Assembly: GCA_943349385.1 (NCBI GenBank) | Contig: CALQZM010000034.1 | Coordinates: 1-8,742, forward strand | DNA length: 8,742 nt | Reading direction: 5' to 3' | Source: Candidatus Peribacteria bacterium | Lineage (GTDB): Bacteria; Patescibacteriota; Gracilibacteria; UBA1369; GCA-2718715 | In this document: one piece after another, positions 1 to 6,439 of the stretch | How positions within the stretch are numbered: position 1 is the stretch's first letter | Layout of the letters: each line of letters opens with the position of its first letter | The notes under the pieces: generated by a model | What the model was told of the DNA's origin: nothing | Database searches by the model: none | Seen by the model: the letters and a program-made list of their open reading frames with translations, nothing else | Translations under genes and position numbers: made by a program

Positions 1-3000
1 CCAGTCAAAGACAAAGATTCTCCATTTGACACTGATGACACTTGGTCACCACTAGAATTTCTAACATAAATAGAATCCCCAGCTGTTGAAACTTCAACAG
101 GCAAATCTTCATAATTCCTTGGTAATCCAGAATTTAATTTAGTAAACCTTGGAGCAGCCCATGGACCTTCAGCTCTAGAAACTAAAGTTCGAATAGGATC
201 ATAAACAGAGTCAATCGTAGAAATATCTAAAGTACTATCGATGTAACCTACAGGAGTTCTATCAGTTTCGGTAAGACGACGACTTGGAACATCAATATCA
301 AGATCTTCGAATACTCTTGTTCTTACTGCTTCAACAGTTGAATCATCAGCATCCCTAACCAAACTTGTAATTAAAACTGCTGCCATTAAAACTTTACCAG
401 CTCTAGAAGGAGCAGATCTTATTACAGTTTCAACTATAATATTTGCAATTGGCGCTACGTTACCGGCACGTAAAGATACCAAAGCTGTATTGGTAGCGGC
501 TTCAGGAACAATTCTAGCTAATGCTGTTTGAACATTTTGGACAACCGCTAATCTAGTTACGTCGTCTATTTGACCAATTACTGGTCCTAAAATAGCAGCT
601 TCATTAGATACAGCGGTAGAAACAACTGCCGACTGATTTGGCATCCTTTCGGCATTACTTATTTGTGGACCAGTACTAGCAGATCGTTGTATACCACGAA
701 CTTGTCTATAGGTTTGAACCGGGGCAAATTCATCAATAAATGGAGTAATATCTACATAAGTACCACCATTCCTAATACCAAATTCACTACGTGGGAGAAA
801 TTGATGAGAATATTCAAATGGCTTAGAAGTTAAAATCCCAGTATTTAGAGACTCACTATGTAAACCAAAAGAATTAACTGAAGAATCTGCATATTGAATT
901 CGATCCACCCACACCCTACCGTCAGGAGTTCTTGCCATTTGCCACTCAATTGGCCTACCACGATAAGTACCAGGATATACTTCTAAAGTAATATCAGAAT
1001 CAATCATAGTATGGAACCTACCTGTTTTAGATCTTATTGGGGCATTAGCAAAATTAGGAACAAACCCTTCTGGCAAATTCGAGGTTAAATTCCTTACGAC
1101 ATCTCGAGTAACAGTAATTGGAATACGACCTGGTTGAAGACCCACCAATTCATCAACTCGATTAACAACTACTTCCCTAGCAAAAGCATGACCACGTAAA
1201 GTCGATACAGCATCATCACTAAGCCTTGCTACAATTTCCAAGGCACCTTGAGCTGCCATAACATTATGGAAACCTGTATCATCTATCGCTCTTAATCCAG
1301 TACCACTGTGATAAGTTGAATCTAATAGATTTGATATTTCCGAAACAGGTTTAGTTGTTTGAACATAATGGGCATTATCTACTAAGCCATGTCCTTTAAA
1401 AAAGGCGCCACTCCCTGACATACCAGGAGTAACCCTCCAAGTACCATCTGAATTTGATCTATACATTAACCGAGTTAAAGTTGAACCATCATCAGCCGTT
1501 GTATACATTACAGTATATAATCGTCCATCAGATTGTGAGACTACAGGCCTAGCAATGTAAAACTCACGACCACCTGCAACAACTCTATGTTCCGGTAAAA
1601 AACCTTCTCTCAAAAATGTTACAGTAGCGTCAGGTTGACGACTTACCCACTCTGGATTATTTATATTATCGGCAAATTCACGAATTAAAACTGAGGAATC
1701 AACAGCTTCAGCAACCTCAGCGGATGCTCTTGCTGCATCATCTACTACTCTAGCAGATGGCGAAGCAGTTGCCCTCAACTCTTGAATATAAACTTGAGCA
1801 GAGATATCTCGACTAACTAAGTCGTCAATAATTGTGTCGATATTATCTATTCCAAGATCTCTTAACGTAGTCATTCTTGCATCTAAATTGGCTCGTACTG
1901 ATCCAGCCCTACTACTACCACTAGCCTCTAACCTTTGCAGGGCTCTCTTTCCTGCAGCTAGTTCACTGATAGTATCTGAATTTTGTTCAATCAAACTAAC
2001 CCTTCTATTTATTTCAGCTAATCTTGCCGCATCATCTACTACTGTACTAGTAGCTCTAACTGTTTCATCAAAATTTGAAACAATTCTCCATGGACCAGAA
2101 TTTGAAGACCTTACAGCATAAGCAATATCATCTCCTGATCTAAACACTGCAACTGTTTCACCCAAAGTACTCGAAGTTCTAGCATGCATTGGATTTTGCG
2201 AATCAAAAATTCTAGCAAAATCATCTTGGTTTGAAACAAATTTCAAATTATTTCTACTGGCGTATTCTCTAATTATGTTTGATCTTCCTGCATTACCAAG
2301 ATCATCAAAAGATTGACTAATAACCCTTGTACCAAATGCTCTCGAATCGAGTGACAACACTTCTTCAAATCTTGCCATATCATCTAAAGGCGCAGCCGAT
2401 CTTGCACTATTGAGAATATCATCAACTTGCATCCTGCTTAAAGAATCAATTTCATCGGCTAATCTAGTCATTCTTCTAAATCCTGTTTGAGTTCTATTAA
2501 AATTTCTAATTAAGGATACTCGTTGAGTATTAGTTAAGTCTTCAGGGAACATTCTTACGAAATCATCCAAAGACATATTTAAAATTGCATTAGGGGGTAA
2601 ATCACCAAATCCTTGAATTGCATTATCTAAAACTTGCCTAAAACCACTTACCTCACTAGCTACTCGAGCAAGATCATCTCCTACTCTAGCCAAGCCACTT
2701 GTAATTGCAGTTGGTCCAGTTACTAATCTAGAAGGTAAATTATACATAAATCTAGCCATCCTACCAGGAGAAGCTAAAATACCACCTCCAAGTCTACCTA
2801 AATCATCCCCAAGGGTTCTAATTGCTAATCTACTACCTACATTTACACCTCTTGCAACTGATTGTATTCGATTCAATCCAACAGTAGTTCTACCAACTCG
2901 AGAAGCAACTACACCTGCTTTGAACCCATTTGAAACCGCACCTATACCGGCAAGAGTAGATACCACATTAAATACGGCAACTCCTACACCTCTAGCGTAA

Positions 3001-4931
3001 GTAGTATCTTCTACCATTTCACCAGTAATCGGATCTCTTACCATTCTAGTATAATTACCAGATCCAGCAAAAGCTCCCGCCATTGCAGACCAAGTATTTC
3101 CATAAACTTCACCCGAAAACCATTCACCAGTTTCAGGATCTCTACCAACTAATAATGCTGCAATACCTGCTGCACCTTGACGGGTAAAAATCATGTCAAT
3201 ATTTTCTAATAATTGTGAAGCACCTTCAATAACACCACCCGTAAAACTACTTACTCCAGCTAAAACATCGCTTAATATTGGAACTGGTAAAACTCTCGAA
3301 ATTCCATCAGCAAGCATTTGGAAAGTATGACCTAAACTTGAAAGACCACCACCAATTAAACCTCCTGTAAAATCCCATATATCATGTCCCAATCCTTGAT
3401 CTACTTGAATAGCAGCAATAGATTCTACTGTTCCACTCAAGCCATCTACTGCTTGACTTGAAATTAAAATTGAATCTAAAACGGTATTTTCAATATCTGC
3501 ATCAAAACCTCGCAACTCATCAATTTGAGCACTAAAATTTAAATTAATTTGGTCAGCCTGACTTAAATTATCTAAAATCCCAACACCTGCTAGGTCAATA
3601 GATTCATTCAAGCTCGTAATTGATGAATCCAAAGTTGACTGCACTCCTGTTAAATCAGTAAGTCTAGTTGTATTTTCAACTTCTTGAGAAGCTAACGCAG
3701 TTTGAGTAACTTTAGCAGCTTCTTGTCCTGCAGTAGTTTGCGTAATAGCAGAATCAAGGCTTAATTGATTTGCCTGCAATGCAGTTAATTTCTCAGTTAA
3801 TAATGTTCTTTGTTCCTCTGTTAAATCGTCACGAGAAAGTTCAGCTTCAACTTGGCCAATTGCTGTTGCCAAATCAGATTGAGCACCTTGCAACATCAAT
3901 TGATTTTCTTGTGTCCCTAAAGATGCTTGCTCTGTACTAGACCGTCGTTGTAATACAAGTTCATTAGCACTTACTAAATTATCTCTTGCAACAGTTAATT
4001 GTCTTTGTCGATCAAGGGCCTCAAGCATAGCTTCTCGTTGTTGCTCATTCATTTCTGTTAATTCAGATCTTTGAACACCTAATTCAGTTAAAGCTTGGTC
4101 TCGTTGTAATTCTCTGTCTGTAATTAAATTATTTGAAGCATCATTTAAATTTTGCCCATATCTATCAAAGTTGGAACTATAAGTAGTTGCCTCTTGTTGC
4201 TTAGCCCGTAAAGTTGCAACCAATTCTTGGTGCTGTTGTTCTAATTGATCTTGAGTAGGAACATACATAACATTACCATTTGGAGCCACAATTTCACGTG
4301 GTTCATCAGAGCTAGAAAATAAACTACCCCAAGTACCTGCAAAAGTTCTTCTGCTTTCTTGTAAATTGGCAAAGTTTTGTTGAAAAGTTGCAGATTGTTG
4401 CTGTAGTTCTGTAATTTGTTCGTTTAAGGTTATATTTAATTCATGAAAATTTGTTAAAGCATTTGCTACATTAGTAGGATCTTTTAAATGCTCTGGATCG
4501 AACAAACTTTCTTGGCCAGAAATATCATTTATTTCAACCGACTCTACCGCATCAATACTTGCATCGACTTGTTCAGTACTTTCAGCAACATCTTGAGCGG
4601 CCTCAGCAGCTTGTGCCTGAGCCTCAACCGATGGAGCATATTGATCAATTACCTCTACTACTTTGGCAATCATATCAGTTCTGTAAGTATCAAATTCAGC
4701 TTGATCTAAACCTACTTCAGCATCTGTATTAAATCTGTTTACAGCATTTCTCCAGTAATTAACGATATTAGTTTTAATACGACTAGCAAAAGTAGGCGTT
4801 AAATTAGCCAGCCTCTCATTTGCAGAAGCAATTTGATCATTAGCACCAGAGACTAAAGCATCAACATTAATCGAGGCACCCGCCTCAGCGGTTACATCAA
4901 CTTCGTTCCTTGTAAAATTTATATTATTCAT
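1..4931 (-). CDS. Giant Cys-free, Lys-poor multidomain protein of unknown function (3' end beyond window)
   Basis: The minus-strand frame opens at ATG 4931 and stays open for 1643 codons to the left edge, so the C-terminus is missing. I checked the frame codon by codon for stops. I do not recognise the family. Residues 1-150 are Ala/Glu/Asp-rich helices. About 165-490 is Gln-rich, heptad-like coiled coil. About 520-690 is Gly/Ala-rich and hydrophobic, with RDPxTGE at 597 and 632. About 700-1070 carries six DDx(A/G)R motifs. About 1110-1400 and 1580-1640 look like mixed alpha/beta modules with G-x-W motifs. A short hydrophobic stretch lies at about 1507-1525. No N-terminal signal peptide is seen. 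There is no Cys and only about 15 Lys against about 124 Arg. It is probably co-expressed with the overlapping 87-aa gene. A secreted, surface or toxin-like protein is an inference; a phage-type structural protein is an alternative. The gene call is sure, the function is not. Confidence 0.93.
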   Translation of the reverse strand, partial: MNNINFTRNEVDVTAEAGASINVDALVSGANDQIASANERLANLTPTFASRIKTNIVNYWRNAVNRFNTDAEVGLDQAEFDTYRTDMIAKVVEVIDQYAPSVEAQAQAAEAAQDVAESTEQVDASIDAVESVEINDISGQESLFDPEHLKDPTNVANALTNFHELNITLNEQITELQQQSATFQQNFANLQESRRTFAGTWGSLFSSSDEPREIVAPNGNVMYVPTQDQLEQQHQELVATLRAKQQEATTYSSNFDRYGQNLNDASNNLITDRELQRDQALTELGVQRSELTEMNEQQREAMLEALDRQRQLTVARDNLVSANELVLQRRSSTEQASLGTQENQLMLQGAQSDLATAIGQVEAELSRDDLTEEQRTLLTEKLTALQANQLSLDSAITQTTAGQEAAKVTQTALASQEVENTTRLTDLTGVQSTLDSSITSLNESIDLAGVGILDNLSQADQINLNFSAQIDELRGFDADIENTVLDSILISSQAVDGLSGTVESIAAIQVDQGLGHDIWDFTGGLIGGGLSSLGHTFQMLADGISRVLPVPILSDVLAGVSSFTGGVIEGASQLLENIDMIFTRQGAAGIAALLVGRDPETGEWFSGEVYGNTWSAMAGAFAGSGNYTRMVRDPITGEMVEDTTYARGVGVAVFNVVSTLAGIGAVSNGFKAGVVASRVGRTTVGLNRIQSVARGVNVGSRLAIRTLGDDLGRLGGGILASPGRMARFMYNLPSRLVTGPTAITSGLARVGDDLARVASEVSGFRQVLDNAIQGFGDLPPNAILNMSLDDFVRMFPEDLTNTQRVSLIRNFNRTQTGFRRMTRLADEIDSLSRMQVDDILNSARSAAPLDDMARFEEVLSLDSRAFGTRVISQSFDDLGNAGRSNIIREYASRNNLKFVSNQDDFARIFDSQNPMHARTSSTLGETVAVFRSGDDIAYAVRSSNSGPWRIVSNFDETVRATSTVVDDAARLAEINRRVSLIEQNSDTISELAAGKRALQRLEASGSSRAGSVRANLDARMTTLRDLGIDNIDTIIDDLVSRDISAQVYIQELRATASPSARVVDDAARASAEVAEAVDSSVLIREFADNINNPEWVSRQPDATVTFLREGFLPEHRVVAGGREFYIARPVVSQSDGRLYTVMYTTADDGSTLTRLMYRSNSDGTWRVTPGMSGSGAFFKGHGLVDNAHYVQTTKPVSEISNLLDSTYHSGTGLRAIDDTGFHNVMAAQGALEIVARLSDDAVSTLRGHAFAREVVVNRVDELVGLQPGRIPITVTRDVVRNLTSNLPEGFVPNFANAPIRSKTGRFHTMIDSDITLEVYPGTYRGRPIEWQMARTPDGRVWVDRIQYADSSVNSFGLHSESLNTGILTSKPFEYSHQFLPRSEFGIRNGGTYVDITPFIDEFAPVQTYRQVRGIQRSASTGPQISNAERMPNQSAVVSTAVSNEAAILGPVIGQIDDVTRLAVVQNVQTALARIVPEAATNTALVSLRAGNVAPIANIIVETVIRSAPSRAGKVLMAAVLITSLVRDADDSTVEAVRTRVFEDLDIDVPSRRLTETDRTPVGYIDSTLDISTIDSVYDPIRTLVSRAEGPWAAPRFTKLNSGLPRNYEDLPVEVSTAGDSIYVRNSSGDQVSSVSNGESLSLT
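1737..2807 (-). repeat. Six degenerate DDx(A/G)R motifs inside the giant protein
   Basis: The first Asp of each motif is at residue 709 (DDLGR), 752 (DDLAR), 850 (DDMAR), 903 (DDFAR), 966 (DDAAR) and 1064 (DDAAR). A hydrophobic residue follows in five of the six. The surrounding sequence is helical with alternating acidic and arginine residues. Two of the gaps are 98 residues. These may be remnants of a repeated helical module or a recurring helix cap. Spacing is otherwise irregular, so a strict repeat array is not claimed. Confidence 0.5.
3018..3143 (-). repeat. Two-copy RDPxTGE unit inside the giant protein
   Basis: RDPETGE at residues 597-603 and RDPITGE at 632-638 lie 35 residues apart in the same frame. 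At DNA level both copies read AGAGATCC, four variable bases, then ACTGGTGAA. The segments after each copy are both hydrophobic and Gly/Ala-rich and end in similar AGAF/TLAG-type stretches. This suggests an old tandem duplication of a unit of about 35 residues that has diverged. Confidence 0.6.
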
Positions 4932-5187
4932 TACCTACAGTATTAAATTGTTGAGTTAAAAATTTTTTATATTCAAAATTTAAATTAGCATTTTCTGAAA
5001 ATAATTTTCTTAAAAATGATTCTTTCTTAGAAGACGCATCTTGCAAAATAATCAATAACTCCACTAGTTTTGCATGAGGCATTTTAGCTAAAGCCAAATT
5101 AATACGCATCACCACTTCATTTGGTAAAAATATATCTTTACTAAGCAAAGATTGAATACTTTGAAGTAAATCGTTATTTTGATCCAT
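4924..5187 (-). CDS. 87-aa helical protein, translationally coupled to the giant gene; function unknown
   Basis: This is a complete small frame from ATG 5187 to TAA 4924. The product is predicted to be mostly alpha-helical with no membrane segment, signal peptide or Cys. It is Lys-rich (8 of 87), unlike the giant protein that follows. The middle (about residues 38-50) is amphipathic and Leu/Ile-rich, and the C-terminal third is charged and aromatic. Its last codons overlap the giant gene start in ATGAATAA (4931-4924), a typical coupling arrangement. A promoter with an extended -10 lies just upstream, and no clear Shine-Dalgarno site is visible. By position it could be a chaperone, adaptor, regulator or immunity-like partner of the giant protein, but nothing in the sequence decides among these. 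The conserved operon-like position and clean frame support a real gene. Confidence 0.8.
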   Translation of the reverse strand: MDQNNDLLQSIQSLLSKDIFLPNEVVMRINLALAKMPHAKLVELLIILQDASSKKESFLRKLFSENANLNFEYKKFLTQQFNTVGNE

Positions 5188-5211
5188 AAGCCATTTAGTT
5201 GATAATCCAAT

Positions 5212-5224
5212 AATTATACCACAA
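5212..5224 (-). promoter_or_regulatory. Extended -10 promoter for the 87-aa/giant gene pair
   Basis: On the minus strand 5224-5212 reads TTGTGGTATAATT. This contains a perfect TATAAT (5218-5213) preceded by the TGn extension. No good -35 is present at 16-18 bp, which fits an extended -10 promoter. Transcription is expected to start near 5206, leaving a leader of about 19 nt before ATG 5187. The same 13-mer with one change lies upstream of prfB. Confidence 0.65.
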
Positions 5225-5235
5225 CAATGATTGTT
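5223..5235. promoter_or_regulatory. 13-bp perfect dyad AACAAT-G-ATTGTT next to the promoter; possible operator
   Basis: The arms AACAAT and ATTGTT are perfect inverted repeats around a single central base (5229). The site ends just upstream of the extended -10, so a bound dimeric protein would sit where RNA polymerase contacts the promoter. This suggests regulated expression of the giant gene pair. The element is short and AT-rich, so chance occurrence is possible. Confidence 0.35.
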
Positions 5236-5276
5236 ATAAAGACCACTTCGACTTGCCTAAATATAAAGTTCCCAGT

Positions 5277-6359
5277 CTAACTCACCAATTTCGCCTCAAT
5301 AAATGACTGGATATCTCCATCAAAAACTTTATCTGGGTTACTAACCTCAAAACCAGTTCTGTGATCTTTCACCATTTTATATGGATGCAAAACATAAGAC
5401 CGAATTTGGTTCCCCCAGGCCATTTCTGTTTTCACCCCGCGTAAATCATCTACGGCCACAATATTTTTTTCTTGCATTAACTGAATCAATTTTCCGAACA
5501 ACATTTTTAAGGCATTTTCTTTATTTTTATGCTGACTTCGATCCGATTGCGATGAGACTACTATCCCGGTAGGTAAATGAGTAATTCTTACGGCAGAATC
5601 TGTAGTATTCACATGTTGACCCCCGGCCCCAGAAGCCCTAAACACATCAATTTTTAAATCCTCACTATTAATCTCAACCTGACTTTCTAACTCTACTTCA
5701 GGAATTACATCTACCATCGCAAACGAAGTTTCTCTAGTGTTCCCTGAATTAAAGTCCGACAACCGAACCAAGCGGTGAACTCCATGTTCATTTTTTAAAT
5801 AACCATAGGCATTTTCGCCCTCTATCAAAAAAGTAATATTTTTAAGGCCAACATCTTCGGCAACAGTTTCAGACAACAAAGTACAATTAAAACCTTGTTT
5901 TTCAGTGTATCGTAAATACATTCTGGCTAACATCTGGGTAAAATCCTGGGCATCTTTACCGCCTGTACCACAAACTACACTTAATATAGCTGAATTAGCA
6001 TCGTATTTGCCATCTAATAAACTTGCTAAATATAACTCCTGTGCGCGCTTAAATACAGATTCAAATTCTACTTCAAAATCAGCTAAATCTTCTTCGTTAA
6101 CTTCTTTCAATAAATTTAAAACTCCATCTAAGTCACTAATTATCGAGTTCCAATCGTTAATTTTTTGAGTTAAATGCTTTAATTTAGTCGACACTTTGGT
6201 TGCGGTATCTGGATCACTCCAAAAACCTTCAGCTTCAGCCTGCTTTGCCAATTCTGACTGTTCTTTACGGAGTAATTCAAGATCAACTTTTTGACTAGCC
6301 AAATTAATTTTAGCTTTTAGTTCTTCGGCAATATTTAGAAAATCTTGTTTTGAATGCAT
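5277..6359 (-). CDS. prfB: Peptide chain release factor 2 (RF2), SDF variant
   Basis: Class I release factor that ends translation at UAA and UGA by triggering peptidyl-tRNA hydrolysis in the ribosome. The 360-residue length matches the family (E. coli 365). The N-terminal helical domain covers about 1-110. The GTGGKDAQDF segment is at 131-140 and the RF2-type HRLVRLSDFNSG at 195-206. The catalytic GGQ (246-248) sits in RASGAGGQHVN, with SDRSQHKNK at 272-280 and LHPYKMVKDHRTG at 324-336. This distinguishes RF2 from RF1, which has PxT at the anticodon-like site. The usual tripeptide is SPF; here it is SDF (201-203, codons TCG GAC TTT). The frame is continuous from ATG 6359, without the CUU-UGA programmed frameshift common in prfB. 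It ends in TAG. It is transcribed away from the flippase gene. Confidence 0.97.
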   Translation of the reverse strand: MHSKQDFLNIAEELKAKINLASQKVDLELLRKEQSELAKQAEAEGFWSDPDTATKVSTKLKHLTQKINDWNSIISDLDGVLNLLKEVNEEDLADFEVEFESVFKRAQELYLASLLDGKYDANSAILSVVCGTGGKDAQDFTQMLARMYLRYTEKQGFNCTLLSETVAEDVGLKNITFLIEGENAYGYLKNEHGVHRLVRLSDFNSGNTRETSFAMVDVIPEVELESQVEINSEDLKIDVFRASGAGGQHVNTTDSAVRITHLPTGIVVSSQSDRSQHKNKENALKMLFGKLIQLMQEKNIVAVDDLRGVKTEMAWGNQIRSYVLHPYKMVKDHRTGFEVSNPDKVFDGDIQSFIEAKLVS

Positions 6360-6367
6360 AACAAATA

Positions 6368-6380
6368 AATTATATCACAA
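6368..6380 (-). promoter_or_regulatory. Extended -10 promoter of prfB, predicting a nearly leaderless mRNA
   Basis: On the minus strand 6380-6368 reads TTGTGATATAATT, with TATAAT at 6374-6369 and the TGn extension. Only nine bases separate the -10 hexamer from ATG 6359. Initiation at the usual distance would leave about 2-4 nt of leader, so prfB is probably translated from a leaderless or nearly leaderless message. The 13-mer matches the promoter at 5212-5224 at 12 of 13 positions. Confidence 0.65.
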
Positions 6381-6409
6381 TTTAACTAGCTTAATACAAA
6401 GGCAAAATA

Positions 6410-6415
6410 TATAAT
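6410..6415 (+). promoter_or_regulatory. Likely -10 box of the flippase-murD operon
   Basis: A perfect TATAAT lies 24 bp before the GTG start, in the intergenic region shared with prfB. No convincing -35 or TGn extension accompanies it. Start of transcription is expected near 6422, giving a leader of about 18 nt with no Shine-Dalgarno motif. AT-richness makes a chance match possible. Confidence 0.4.
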
Positions 6416-6439
6416 TTCAATAATCATTAAATCTCACTA

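Noticed and set aside
1834..2121. Plus-strand open frame of 95 codons
   Set aside because: It lies wholly opposite the giant minus-strand frame, has low-complexity Leu/Ala/Ser composition and no start signals; it is a shadow.
4488..4709. Plus-strand open frame of 73 codons
   Set aside because: It is antisense to the coding N-terminal part of the giant gene and has no recognisable features.
4835..4931. Signal peptide at the N-terminus of the giant protein
   Set aside because: The first 30 residues are polar and acidic with no hydrophobic core, so a Sec signal is not supported; any export would need another route or an internal signal.
5188..5276. Rho-independent terminator after prfB
   Set aside because: No GC-rich hairpin followed by a U-run is seen on the minus strand; the only clear inverted repeat is the AT-rich promoter-adjacent dyad.
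5381..6168. Two plus-strand frames (63 and 87 codons) antisense to prfB
   Set aside because: prfB is unambiguous over this stretch, so these are complementary-strand shadows.
6366..6384. Inverted repeat TAAATT-7 nt-AATTTA over the prfB -10 box
   Set aside because: It is purely AT-rich and mostly explained by the promoter sequence itself; chance is the simpler explanation.
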